Counted from the stretch's first letter, positions 1 to 8,578 are shown. The stretch is 14,449 bases of DNA from an uncultured Ruminococcus sp. (GCA_947178195.1 CAMWXM010000048.1:1-14449), one strand, 5' to 3'. Notes: generated by a model from the sequence alone, not told the origin. Numbers and translations are program-made.

Positions 1-834
<834 letters not shown>

Positions 835-876
835 GCTTTTTTCAGAAGTTGTTCTCATATATGCCGCAGTAAAAAC

Positions 877-884
877 GAGGAGGT
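877..884 (+). promoter_or_regulatory. Ribosome binding site that fixes the TTG start of rpoC
   Basis: GAGGAGGT lies 6 bases before the TTG at 891-893. No ATG or GTG in frame fits this spacing, and the protein from the TTG begins MEFNTFDSIKIGLASPDQI, as expected for Firmicutes RpoC. The TTG is therefore the start codon. Confidence 0.85.
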
Positions 885-890
885 AACGGT

Positions 891-3800
891 TTGGAATTCA
901 ATACATTTGATTCAATAAAAATTGGTCTTGCGTCGCCCGACCAGATACGAAGCTGGTCTTACGGCAATGTTGAAAGACCTGAAACGATAAATTACAGAAC
1001 CCAGAAGCCTGAAAGAGACGGTCTTTTCTGCGAAAAGATATTCGGACCTACAAAGGACTGGGAGTGTCATTGCGGTAAATTCAAAAAAATCCGTTTTAAG
1101 GGCAAGGTCTGCGACCGCTGCGGAGTTGAAGTTACAAGAGCAAAGGTAAGACGTGAGAGAATGGGACACATAGAGCTTGCCGCTCCTGTTTCCCATATCT
1201 GGTATTTTAAGGGAACTCCTTCAAGAATCGGTCAGGTGCTTGAAATTTCTCAGAAGCGTCTTGAAGAAATTCTTTATTTTACAAAATATATCGTTCTCGA
1301 TCCGGGAAATACCGGAGAGCTTACCAAAAAACAGCTTCTTTCCGAAAAGGAATATTTTGACGCAAGAGAAAAATACGGAGATGAGTTTACTGCCGGAATG
1401 GGCGCTGAGGCTATTCAGCTGCTCCTTCAGGAATATGACCCGGAAAGATATGACGTTTTTAAAAACCGTCTGGTAAATATGGGCAGAGTTCCGATGTATG
1501 GCAAAAAAATCACCTGCACTCATTCTCCGCTTACATGCGACTGTGATGAATGCAAGGCTTTTTCGGAAATAGATGTTGAATGGAGAAATAACCTTGAAGT
1601 CGCTTCGGACGATCTTAAAAATGAGCTTAAAGGTCTTCCTCCAGGACAGAAAAAAATAAAGCTTTTAAAAAGACTTGAAATAATAGAATCATTCAAAATG
1701 TCTGGAAATAAGCCGGAATGGATGATACTTAACGTAATTCCGGTAATTCCGCCGGATATCCGTCCTATGGTAATGCTGGACGGCGGACGTTATGCAACCT
1801 CTGATCTTAACGACCTCTACAGACGTGTTATAAACAGAAATAACCGTCTCCAGAGAATGCTTGAGCTTGAAGCGCCAGATATTATTATAAGAAACGAAAA
1901 GAGAATGCTTCAGGAAGCAGTCGACGCCCTTATCGATAACGGACGTCACGGCAGACCTGTAACCGGACCTAACAACCGTGCCCTTAAATCTCTTTCGGAT
2001 ATGCTTAAAGGTAAACAGGGACGCTTCCGTCAGAATCTTCTCGGTAAGCGTGTTGACTATTCGGGACGTTCGGTTATCGTTGTAGGACCTGAGCTTAAAA
2101 TGTATCAATGCGGTCTTCCTAAGGAAATGGCTCTTGAGCTTTTCAAGCCATTTGTTCTTAAAAGACTTGTGGATACAAAAGTGATGGCAAATATTAAAAG
2201 TGCGAGAAAATTAGTGGACAGAGCTTCTACAGAAGTATGGGACGCTCTGGAAAACGTTATTAAGGATCATCCGGTTATGCTTAACCGTGCTCCTACCCTT
2301 CACAGACTGGGTATTCAGGCTTTTGAACCGATCCTTGTTGAGGGTCGTGCTATCAAGCTTCATCCGCTGGTTTGTACGGCATTTAACGCTGACTTTGACG
2401 GCGACCAGATGGCTGTGCATCTTCCTCTTTCGGCAGAGGCTCAGGCGGAAGCAAGATTCCTTATGCTTGCTGCAAACAACCTGTTGAAGCCTTCAGACGG
2501 TTGTCCTGTTGCCGTTCCTTCACAAGATATGGTATTGGGTTCTTATTACCTTACTATGGAACGTGACGGCGAAAAGGGCGAGGGTAAGGTTTTCAGAGAT
2601 GTTAATGAAGCTATTATGGCTTATAACGAACATGACGTTACACTTCATGCTAAGATAAAGGTAAGAATCACTAGAGAAATAGGGGATAAGACCGTTTCAA
2701 AAATTATTGACTGTACGGTCGGACGGCTTATCTTTAATGAAAATATCCCTCAGAATCTGGGATATGTTGACAGAACAAATTCTGATAAGCAGTTTGACCT
2801 GGAAGTTGCGTTCCTTGTGGGTAAAAAGCAGCTTTCTGATATTATTGAAAGATGTATCAGAATTCATGGAACGACTACCACATCAGAAGTACTTGACAGA
2901 ATAAAATCTCTGGGATTTAAATACTCCACAAAGGCGTCTATCACGGTCGCAGTATGCGACGCTACTATCCCGAAAGAAAAGAAGGATATTCTTGCGGACG
3001 CAGATAAAAAAATCGACGTTATTACAAGACAGTATGACTATGGCTATATTTCGTCTGAGGAAAAATCCAAAAAGGTTATCGAGGTCTGGAATAAGGCTAC
3101 TGACAGTGTAACAACTGCCCTTAAAAACGGTCTTGACAGATATAATCCTATTTTTATGATGGCTGATTCGGGTGCTCGAGGCAGTATCAACCAGATAAGA
3201 CAGCTTGCCGGAATGAGAGGACTTATTGCCAATACGTCGGGTACTACAATTGAGATTCCTATCAGAGCTAATTACCGTGAGGGTCTTAACATTCTGGAAT
3301 ATTTTATTTCTTCTCGTGGTGCGAGAAAGGGTCTTGCGGATACGGCTCTTCGTACTGCCGACTCAGGTTATCTTACGAGACGTCTTGTTGATGTTTCACA
3401 GGATGTTATTATTTGCGAGCCTGATTGCGGTACTCATGATGGAATTGAGGTTTATGAAATCAAAAATGGCAACGAAATAATTGAACCGCTTGTTGAAAGA
3501 CTTGTGGGCAGATATCTGACAGACGACCTTAAAGACTCTGCTACAGGCGAGGTCATTATGTCAAAGGATAAGCTTATTTCAGAAGCTGACGCCAAGAAAA
3601 TTCTTGAAAGCGGAGTGGAAAGAATCCGGATTCGTTCTGTACTGCAGTGTAAGGCTAAGCATGGCGTATGCGCTAAATGCTATGGCGCAAACCTTGCAAA
3701 CGGTAATCTTGTAGGAGTAGGCGAGGCGGTAGGCGTTATCGCTGCTCAGTCTATCGGCGAACCGGGTACTCAGCTTACAATGAGAACTTTCCATACCGGC

Positions 3801-4628
3801 GGTATTGCATCGGCGGAAGATATTACTCAGGGTCTACCTCGTGTTGAGGAACTTTTTGAAGCAAGACGTCCTAAGAGTGCGGCTATTCTTTCGAGAATTG
3901 ATGGTGTTGTTCATATTGAAGAAATCAAGACCACAAGAAATGTTATCGTTACAAATAATGAAACAAATGAATCCGAAAGCTATATGGTGCCTTATAACTT
4001 CAAGATAAGAGTAAAAGAAAATGAGGTTATAACAAAGGGTACTAAGCTTACAGAGGGTAACGTTTATCCTTCGGATATTCTTGAAATTCTTGATGTTCAG
4101 GCAGTTCAGGATTATATTATTCACGAGGTTCAGAAGGTTTATCGCTTACAGGGTGTTGATATTAACGATAAGCATATAGAGGTTATTGTACGCCAGATGC
4201 TCAGAAAGGTAAAGGTTGACGAAGCGGGCAGCAGTTATCTGCTGACAGGTACGCTTATTGATAAAAAGGAAGTTGAAAATATCAACGATTCTATCAAGAA
4301 AAGAATGGAAAATGGCGAGGAAAATCTGGAATTTATTACAACTCAACCTGTACTTCAGGGTATTACAAAGGCTTCTTCAAATTCCGACAGCTTCCTGTCT
4401 GCAGCGTCTTTCCAGGAAACCACAAAGGCTCTTACAGATGCTGCGATAAGAGGTAAGGTAGACCATCTTGTCGGACTTAAAGAAAATGTCCTTATCGGTA
4501 AGCTTATACCTGCCGGTACGGGTATGGATATTTACAATAAGGTTAATATTAAGAAAAACGAACCTGTTGTTACGCCGGAACAGCATCAGACAATTCATAA
4601 TTTGTCAGGTACTATTCCTGCAATCTGA
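891..4628 (+). CDS. rpoC: RNA polymerase beta' subunit
   Basis: This is the 1245-residue beta' subunit, carrying the active-site magnesium ligands of RNA polymerase. The N-terminal zinc ribbon has Cys59, Cys61, Cys74 and Cys77. The catalytic signature NADFDGD is at residues 499-505, with Asp501, Asp503 and Asp505. The second zinc site is Cys842, Cys920, Cys927 and Cys930. The bridge-helix region (GARGSINQIRQLAGMRGL) and the trigger-loop region (GEPGTQLTMRTFHTGG) are both present, and there is no large trigger-loop insertion of the proteobacterial kind. Length is normal for Firmicutes. Start is TTG, set by a strong ribosome binding site. The gene follows rpoB in one operon and ends at a perfect 10-bp-stem terminator. 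The next gene is not rpsL/rpsG/fusA, which often follow rpoC in Firmicutes, but an unrelated membrane protein. Confidence 0.99.
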   Translation: MEFNTFDSIKIGLASPDQIRSWSYGNVERPETINYRTQKPERDGLFCEKIFGPTKDWECHCGKFKKIRFKGKVCDRCGVEVTRAKVRRERMGHIELAAPVSHIWYFKGTPSRIGQVLEISQKRLEEILYFTKYIVLDPGNTGELTKKQLLSEKEYFDAREKYGDEFTAGMGAEAIQLLLQEYDPERYDVFKNRLVNMGRVPMYGKKITCTHSPLTCDCDECKAFSEIDVEWRNNLEVASDDLKNELKGLPPGQKKIKLLKRLEIIESFKMSGNKPEWMILNVIPVIPPDIRPMVMLDGGRYATSDLNDLYRRVINRNNRLQRMLELEAPDIIIRNEKRMLQEAVDALIDNGRHGRPVTGPNNRALKSLSDMLKGKQGRFRQNLLGKRVDYSGRSVIVVGPELKMYQCGLPKEMALELFKPFVLKRLVDTKVMANIKSARKLVDRASTEVWDALENVIKDHPVMLNRAPTLHRLGIQAFEPILVEGRAIKLHPLVCTAFNADFDGDQMAVHLPLSAEAQAEARFLMLAANNLLKPSDGCPVAVPSQDMVLGSYYLTMERDGEKGEGKVFRDVNEAIMAYNEHDVTLHAKIKVRITREIGDKTVSKIIDCTVGRLIFNENIPQNLGYVDRTNSDKQFDLEVAFLVGKKQLSDIIERCIRIHGTTTTSEVLDRIKSLGFKYSTKASITVAVCDATIPKEKKDILADADKKIDVITRQYDYGYISSEEKSKKVIEVWNKATDSVTTALKNGLDRYNPIFMMADSGARGSINQIRQLAGMRGLIANTSGTTIEIPIRANYREGLNILEYFISSRGARKGLADTALRTADSGYLTRRLVDVSQDVIICEPDCGTHDGIEVYEIKNGNEIIEPLVERLVGRYLTDDLKDSATGEVIMSKDKLISEADAKKILESGVERIRIRSVLQCKAKHGVCAKCYGANLANGNLVGVGEAVGVIAAQSIGEPGTQLTMRTFHTGGIASAEDITQGLPRVEELFEARRPKSAAILSRIDGVVHIEEIKTTRNVIVTNNETNESESYMVPYNFKIRVKENEVITKGTKLTEGNVYPSDILEILDVQAVQDYIIHEVQKVYRLQGVDINDKHIEVIVRQMLRKVKVDEAGSSYLLTGTLIDKKEVENINDSIKKRMENGEENLEFITTQPVLQGITKASSNSDSFLSAASFQETTKALTDAAIRGKVDHLVGLKENVLIGKLIPAGTGMDIYNKVNIKKNEPVVTPEQHQTIHNLSGTIPAI

Positions 4629-4635
4629 TGAAATT

Positions 4636-4669
4636 ACAGCGAAAGACTCTTTGCCTTTCGCTGTTTTTG
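4636..4669 (+). terminator. Intrinsic terminator of the rpoBC operon
   Basis: ACAGCGAAAG (4636-4645) pairs perfectly with CTTTCGCTGT (4655-4664) around a 9-base loop, followed by a short T-rich tract. It starts 8 bases after the rpoC stop codon. Confidence 0.88.
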
Positions 4670-4736
4670 TAACGGCGGCGCTACACAAATATTACAAAGC
4701 ACGGCGTTGCCTGAAATGAAAGGAAAATAAATTAAA

Positions 4737-5645
4737 ATGATATATATATGCGGATTCCTGATGGCTCTTGCAGACAGCGTTCCGGGAGTGTCAGGAGGAA
4801 CTATAGCATTTCTGCTTGGATTTTATGACGATTTTATCGGTTCACTCGATTCTTTTATTCCGGGCGGTACGCCTAAATCAGAACGAAAGGCTAAAATAAT
4901 TAAGGCACTGAAATTTCTTGTAAGGCTTGGAATAGGCTGGGTAGTCGGATTTGTTTCGGCTGTTCTGGTGCTTACCAGCGTTTTTCAGGAGCATATTTAT
5001 CAGATAAGCTCGCTGTTTTTAGGCTTTATTATTTTTTCAATTCCGCTTATTATTAAAGAGGAAATTGCAAGTATTAAAGGAAAATATTATAATCTGATAT
5101 TCACGCTTCTGGGTGCGGGACTTGTTGTTCTGATAACTGTATTTAATCCTTCGGGTGGAGGTACTTCTATTGAAAGCGGATTTAATATTTTAAATTATCT
5201 TATGTTTTTACTTACCGGTATGCTGGGTATTTCGGCTATGGTGCTTCCGGGAATATCAGGCTCGACGATTCTGTTGATTTTCGGAACATATATTCCGGTA
5301 ATGACAGGTATAAAAAATCTGCTTCATTTTGATTTCAGCAGTATAGTTGAGATATCCTTTTTCGGAGTCGGTATTATTATCGGTATCCTTCTTGTTATAA
5401 GGCTTGTAAAGCTTTCGCTTGAAAAATTCCGTTCTCAGACAATTTATGCCATTCTCGGACTTATGTTAGGCTCGCTTTACGCAGTCGTTATGGGACCTGA
5501 AACTATAAAGGATAATCCACAGCCGCCAATGAACTTTGAGTCGTTCAGTATTATTTTCTTTGCTGTTGGCGGATTGGTTATTGCAGGACTTCAGGTGATA
5601 AGGTTTATAGCTGAAAAAAGAAAGAATCAGAGTAAAGCTAAATAA
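4737..5645 (+). CDS. popT: DUF368 membrane protein, probable polyprenyl-phosphate transporter (PopT-like)
   Basis: This is a 302-residue polytopic membrane protein of the DUF368 family. Members of this family (PopT) have been shown to move undecaprenyl phosphate, the lipid carrier of cell wall and surface polymer synthesis, back across the membrane. Function here is inferred from the family. Two matching motifs mark internal duplication: PGVSGGT at residues 16-22 and PGISGST at 171-177, each followed by a hydrophobic helix. Several further hydrophobic segments (about 63-82, 90-107, 118-136, 208-223, 236-252, 272-290) separate a charged loop at 46-57 and a basic C terminus. An in-frame stop at 4728 limits the N terminus, so the ATG at 4737 is the first possible start; the ribosome binding site (AAAGGAAA at 4719-4726) is rather distant. 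The gene is slightly shorter at the N terminus than is usual. No clear promoter of its own was seen; read-through from rpoC is possible. Confidence 0.85.
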   Translation: MIYICGFLMALADSVPGVSGGTIAFLLGFYDDFIGSLDSFIPGGTPKSERKAKIIKALKFLVRLGIGWVVGFVSAVLVLTSVFQEHIYQISSLFLGFIIFSIPLIIKEEIASIKGKYYNLIFTLLGAGLVVLITVFNPSGGGTSIESGFNILNYLMFLLTGMLGISAMVLPGISGSTILLIFGTYIPVMTGIKNLLHFDFSSIVEISFFGVGIIIGILLVIRLVKLSLEKFRSQTIYAILGLMLGSLYAVVMGPETIKDNPQPPMNFESFSIIFFAVGGLVIAGLQVIRFIAEKRKNQSKAK

Positions 5646-5658
5646 AGTATTGATATAA

Positions 5659-5692
5659 ATAAAACCTCCGTCTGTGAAAACGGAGGTTTTAT
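5659..5692. terminator. Bidirectional terminator between convergent genes
   Basis: ATAAAACCTCCG (5659-5670) pairs perfectly with CGGAGGTTTTAT (5681-5692), a 12-bp stem with a 10-base loop. T-rich sequence lies 3' of the stem on both strands. It therefore serves the DUF368 gene on the plus strand and the MFS gene on the minus strand, whose stop codon is 16 bases away. Confidence 0.9.
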
Positions 5693-5707
5693 AATATTGT
5701 CTTAAAT

Positions 5708-6976
5708 TTATTCAAGCTCACGGATATATTTTATTCTGCGGAAAATCAGGCAGATAAGAACGCCTGTTATTCCGATAACAAAGAACAGCAAAGCTGCGCC
5801 CGAACCTTTTTCGCTACCGAATACCGTGTGCAGCAATTTATTTTCGGTCATACCCATAAAAGGTTCAAATATTTTATCCACCAGGAAACCGCCGAGAAAA
5901 TAACCTAACGGAATGGTAAAAAACTGAAGGGTATTTCTGACTGAATATACACGACCCTGCATTTCTTTAGGTACGTTATTGCGGAATATGACATCGTAAT
6001 TTGCGTTCATAATTGGGATCGTCAGCCAGCCAAGTATCGATCCGATACACCATACAATAGTATTATTACCAAATGCAAGCAAAAAGTTTTCCGTACTCAT
6101 GGAAATAAGAAGGCAGTTACAAAGCACTTTTATTCTGCTTTTGGGTTCAGGCAAAAATGTTGCCAAAACACTTCCCAGCAATGTTGCGATTCCCACACAG
6201 GTGCTTATGCTTCCTAATGCTGTTTCGTTCTTTTTGGATAGTACCATTGCAGGAAGAGCCGTATCATACATTGAAGCAACAAGATTGATAGCTGATAAGA
6301 ATAAAATCAGCCATAATATGCCTTTATTGGTTTTCAGATAAACAAGTCCGCTTTTTGCGGATTGCAGAAGTGTTTCCTTGTTATTCGAATCCTGCTGTAT
6401 TTCGGGGATTTTTATAAAAAGCAGCAGTACCACAAACGCTGTGAAAAATGTGAGCAGATCAATTGCAATTACCGCTTCGATTCCTGCCAGAGAAACTATT
6501 GCCGTGGCAAATACAGGCGTCAGAATAGATACAAGAGAATTTGAGAAAGAACGCATTCCGCTTGTTTTCTGATAGTGCTTTTCTGGTGTGAGCAGCGTTG
6601 TTGCTACATCGGAAGCTGGAGACTGAACTGAATTCATAAGTCCGTTCAGTGCATTGAGAATATACAAATGCCATACCGCCAGCATATTTGTTTTCAGCAA
6701 AATGAGAGTTATGACAGTACATAATGCGGCAAAGCTGTCACAGGTAAGCATAATTGTTTTTTTGTTCCATTTATCACTGACAGCGCCTGCAAAAATGCTC
6801 ATTATCACATACGGCGCATAGGAACATACGGTCAGCAGCGCCGTTTTCAGCGCAGAACCGCTGTTCTGGTAAAGCCATATTACAAGCGCAAAGTTTGTCA
6901 TTGCGCTTCCTAATGAAGAAAATGACTGAGTGACCCAAAGAATGATAAAAAATTTAAGTTCTCTTAATGTTTTCAT
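5708..6976 (-). CDS. MFS efflux transporter, MefA-like (DHA3 type)
   Basis: This 422-residue protein has about 12 hydrophobic segments and belongs to the major facilitator superfamily. It most resembles the drug:H+ antiporter-3 group that includes macrolide efflux protein Mef(A). Shared features are an N terminus of type F-x-I-L-W-x-x-Q-x-x-S-x-x-G-S, the loop 2-3 motif GAVSDKWNKKT (residues 64-74), and a P-A-x-x-x-x-x-x-x-L-L-x-P-E-x-x-x-x-x block near residue 120-140. It would sit in the cytoplasmic membrane and export small hydrophobic compounds; the substrate cannot be read from the sequence. Start is the ATG at 6976-6974, with AAAGGAG and AAGG upstream. It is preceded by a structured leader with a short peptide ORF, which suggests regulated expression of the kind seen for ribosome-targeting antibiotic resistance genes. 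It could also be a transporter of an endogenous metabolite. Confidence 0.85.
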   Translation of the reverse strand: MKTLRELKFFIILWVTQSFSSLGSAMTNFALVIWLYQNSGSALKTALLTVCSYAPYVIMSIFAGAVSDKWNKKTIMLTCDSFAALCTVITLILLKTNMLAVWHLYILNALNGLMNSVQSPASDVATTLLTPEKHYQKTSGMRSFSNSLVSILTPVFATAIVSLAGIEAVIAIDLLTFFTAFVVLLLFIKIPEIQQDSNNKETLLQSAKSGLVYLKTNKGILWLILFLSAINLVASMYDTALPAMVLSKKNETALGSISTCVGIATLLGSVLATFLPEPKSRIKVLCNCLLISMSTENFLLAFGNNTIVWCIGSILGWLTIPIMNANYDVIFRNNVPKEMQGRVYSVRNTLQFFTIPLGYFLGGFLVDKIFEPFMGMTENKLLHTVFGSEKGSGAALLFFVIGITGVLICLIFRRIKYIRELE

Positions 6977-7040
6977 AATATACCTTGCTCCTTTATCGTA
7001 TTGTTTTAATATGGAATGGCAAGGTATGACGGCAGATATA

Positions 7041-7064
7041 TTACTGCTCCACGCAATCCGTCAT
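7041..7064 (-). CDS. Candidate second mini-ORF MTDCVEQ overlapping the leader peptide
   Basis: The start codon overlaps the stop of the 12-residue leader ORF in ATGA, an arrangement that often allows re-initiation. It has 7 codons and ends at TAA, 8 bases before arm 2. AAGG lies very close to its start (one base away), so independent initiation would be poor. It may be chance. Confidence 0.22.
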   Translation of the reverse strand: MTDCVEQ

Positions 7065-7099
7065 TCCTTGCCTGGAGCTGTGTCAATCATTAATAACAT
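7061..7099 (-). CDS. Candidate 12-residue leader peptide MLLMIDTAPGKE
   Basis: The ORF reads ATG, 11 further codons and TGA. GGAGG at 7111-7107 stands 7 bases before the ATG, which is ideal and better than the site of the transporter itself. The last four codons (GGC AAG GAA TGA) fall inside arm 1 of the leader structure. A ribosome finishing this ORF would therefore mask arm 1, while one stalled in the first few codons would leave it free. I do not recognise the peptide from known leaders such as those of erm or mef genes. Coding status rests on the ribosome binding site and position only. Confidence 0.5.
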   Translation of the reverse strand: MLLMIDTAPGKE

Positions 7100-7112
7100 T
7101 GTTGTTCCTCCG

Positions 7113-7133
7113 ATTATTATTATTATTATTATT
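7113..7133. repeat. Trinucleotide repeat (ATT)7
   Basis: Seven perfect ATT units, which read AAT in the direction of the MFS leader transcript. The tract ends one base before the ribosome binding site of the leader peptide and lies just downstream of the possible -10 element. It is outside any coding frame. Confidence 0.95.
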
Positions 7134-7144
7134 TAACTATGCGC

Positions 7145-7150
7145 ATTATA
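7145..7150 (-). promoter_or_regulatory. Possible -10 element for the MFS leader
   Basis: TATAAT on the minus strand lies between the hemW stop codon and the leader peptide. No convincing -35 hexamer stands 16-18 bases upstream, so this could be an activator-dependent promoter or chance in AT-rich DNA. No strong terminator separates it from hemW, so read-through from the lepA-hemW operon may also supply transcripts. Confidence 0.35.
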
Positions 7151-7178
7151 TACGATTTTTGTACAGTTTTGGCTGAAA

Positions 7179-8261
7179 TTAAGCTATAATTTCGGCAATT
7201 ATGCTGTTGGAAAGCAAAAAACCTTCCGGTGTTAGTCTTAATTTATCTGCTGTACTAATCATAAGTCCGGCTTTTTCAAATGCAACTGCTTTTGAAAGAA
7301 TATAATTTTTTTTATCGGGAAAGTCCTTTAAATCTATTCCTTCTGAAAGCCGCAGTCCCAACATTATTCTTTCATTTTCATCAGCCGGAGAAGAATCGGT
7401 AATTATTTTTTCCAACGGATATTTAATAAAGCTGCTCAAATCCGAAGGATAGCAATAGCGTTGCCCATTATAAAACGAATGAGCGGCAGGACCGAATCCC
7501 ACATATTCATTACATCGCCAGTATTTTAAATTATGTCTGCTATCGTAGCCTTTTTGGGCAAAATTAGAAATTTCATACTGCTCGAAGCTAAGATTGTTTA
7601 AAATTTTAACTGCATGCAAATACATATCCGAAACAAAATCATCATCGGGCATTTGTTTAATAATTTTCTCATTTTCAAAGGGAGTATCTTTTTCAATTTT
7701 GAGAATATAGCTTGAGATATGCCGTACAGGAAGATCTGATAATTTATATATTGAATTTTCAAGACTTTCGACAGTCTGTCCCGGAATACCGAGCATAAGG
7801 TCGCATGAAATATTATCAAATCCGGCATCTGCGGCAGTCAGTATTGTTTTTCTGGTGGTTTCAGAATCATGAATTCTTCCTAACAGTTTAAGTTCGTCAT
7901 CATTTGTCGACTGCGCACCTATAGAAAGTCTATTGACGCCCATTTGCTTATAAAGCAAAAGTTTATTTTTATCTACAGTACATGGATTGACTTCAAGAGT
8001 AATTTCCGGGGAATTAATCGGAAATTTTTTATATATGCTTTGAAGTATTTTGCCGATAAGCTCGGACTGGATCAGAGAGGGAGTACCCCCACCAAAGTAA
8101 ATGGTATCCGCCGTAGGTTTATCGGGAAAATTTTCAATATCCCTTATAATACCGTCCGCATAATCTTCTGCAATACGTCTTGAATATCCGCATGAATAAA
8201 AATCACAGTAAGGGCATTTTTTTGCGCAGAATGGAACGTGTATATATATTCCGACAGACAT
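7179..8261 (-). CDS. hemW: Radical SAM heme chaperone HemW
   Basis: This 360-residue radical SAM protein binds heme and a [4Fe-4S] cluster and is thought to deliver heme to membrane enzymes. It was long annotated as oxygen-independent coproporphyrinogen III oxidase. The cluster ligands are Cys12, Cys16 and Cys19 in the form CxxxCxxC, followed by Asp-Phe; true HemN has another Cys at the Phe position. GGGTPS is at residues 57-62. HNxxYW starts at His243, followed by a GFGPAAHSF block, both HemW signatures. Length is close to the usual 370-380. The ATG overlaps the stop of the upstream zinc-ribbon gene (TAATG), and no good ribosome binding site is present, so translation is probably coupled. 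Location just after lepA is common in Firmicutes, where hemW often precedes the hrcA-grpE-dnaK genes; those do not follow here. Confidence 0.93.
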   Translation of the reverse strand: MSVGIYIHVPFCAKKCPYCDFYSCGYSRRIAEDYADGIIRDIENFPDKPTADTIYFGGGTPSLIQSELIGKILQSIYKKFPINSPEITLEVNPCTVDKNKLLLYKQMGVNRLSIGAQSTNDDELKLLGRIHDSETTRKTILTAADAGFDNISCDLMLGIPGQTVESLENSIYKLSDLPVRHISSYILKIEKDTPFENEKIIKQMPDDDFVSDMYLHAVKILNNLSFEQYEISNFAQKGYDSRHNLKYWRCNEYVGFGPAAHSFYNGQRYCYPSDLSSFIKYPLEKIITDSSPADENERIMLGLRLSEGIDLKDFPDKKNYILSKAVAFEKAGLMISTADKLRLTPEGFLLSNSIIAEIIA

Positions 8262-8578
8262 TAGTCAAAATCAAGTCTTATTGCCGGTACCAGCTTAAAG
8301 AAAAAAGCGTCAACCAGATGGGTTATAACAAATGCGCCAACTATAGAAATTGCCATATAAATTGCCGTTTCCATTGCAATGAGATTCACATAGGCATAAA
8401 CGCAGAACACAAGGGCAATTGCGTTTATAATATTGTGAAATATGGCTGATTTCAATTCATTGGTACTTCTTTTTCCGCAATTTGGACAAACAGTTCCTTT
8501 TGCCTTTGGATTGCCTGCAAAGGCTTTTTTTATCGGCGAAATGGTTTTTTCACCGCAGTGAGGACAGGTATGCTTCAT
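8261..8578 (-). CDS. Small zinc-ribbon protein with two membrane helices
   Basis: I do not recognise a named family for this 105-residue protein. Two CxxC knuckles (Cys5/Cys8 in CPHCGEK and Cys31/Cys34 in CPNCGKR) form a likely zinc ribbon separated by a basic linker. They are followed by two hydrophobic segments at about 48-67 and 70-92 and a short tail ending LDFD. The ribbon would face the cytoplasm. The ribosome binding site GGGAG overlaps the lepA stop codon and stands 9 bases before the ATG. The stop codon overlaps the hemW start. The gene is thus locked between lepA and hemW and surely co-transcribed. Whether it works with either one cannot be said from the sequence. The even Cys pattern, good ribosome binding site and tight packing make it a real gene. 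Confidence 0.85.
   Translation of the reverse strand: MKHTCPHCGEKTISPIKKAFAGNPKAKGTVCPNCGKRSTNELKSAIFHNIINAIALVFCVYAYVNLIAMETAIYMAISIVGAFVITHLVDAFFFKLVPAIRLDFD

Larger units (their letters stand above)
6976..7111 (-). promoter_or_regulatory. Candidate leader-peptide attenuator controlling the MFS gene
   Basis: Read on the minus strand, three arms are visible. Arm 1 is GGCAAGGAATGACGG (7072-7058). Arm 2 is CCGTCATACCTTGCC (7032-7018) and pairs with arm 1 over 15 bp with one mismatch. Arm 3 is GCAAGGTAT (6988-6980), which overlaps the ribosome binding region of the transporter and can pair perfectly over 9 bp with ATACCTTGC (7027-7019) inside arm 2. The two pairings exclude each other. A short ORF with a strong ribosome binding site runs into arm 1. 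No T-run follows arm 2, so control of translation is more likely than control of termination. The pairings are seen directly; regulation is inferred. Confidence 0.5.

Noticed and set aside
1689..2108. Open frame of 139 codons on the minus strand within rpoC
   Set aside because: It is antisense to one of the most conserved parts of rpoC, has no ribosome binding site, and its composition is what the complement of that coding sequence gives.
7018..7072. Inverted repeat as an intrinsic terminator
   Set aside because: The 25-base loop is long and no T-run follows on either strand. Overlap with the ribosome binding site pairing fits translational control better.
7113..7133. Short repeat as part of a CRISPR array or mobile element end
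   Set aside because: It is a simple trinucleotide run without spacers, flanking duplications or any recombinase gene nearby.
6930..7136. Open frame of 68 codons on the plus strand across the MFS leader
   Set aside because: It is antisense to the leader and the start of the transporter gene and ends in a run of isoleucines from the (ATT)7 repeat. No ribosome binding site was seen.
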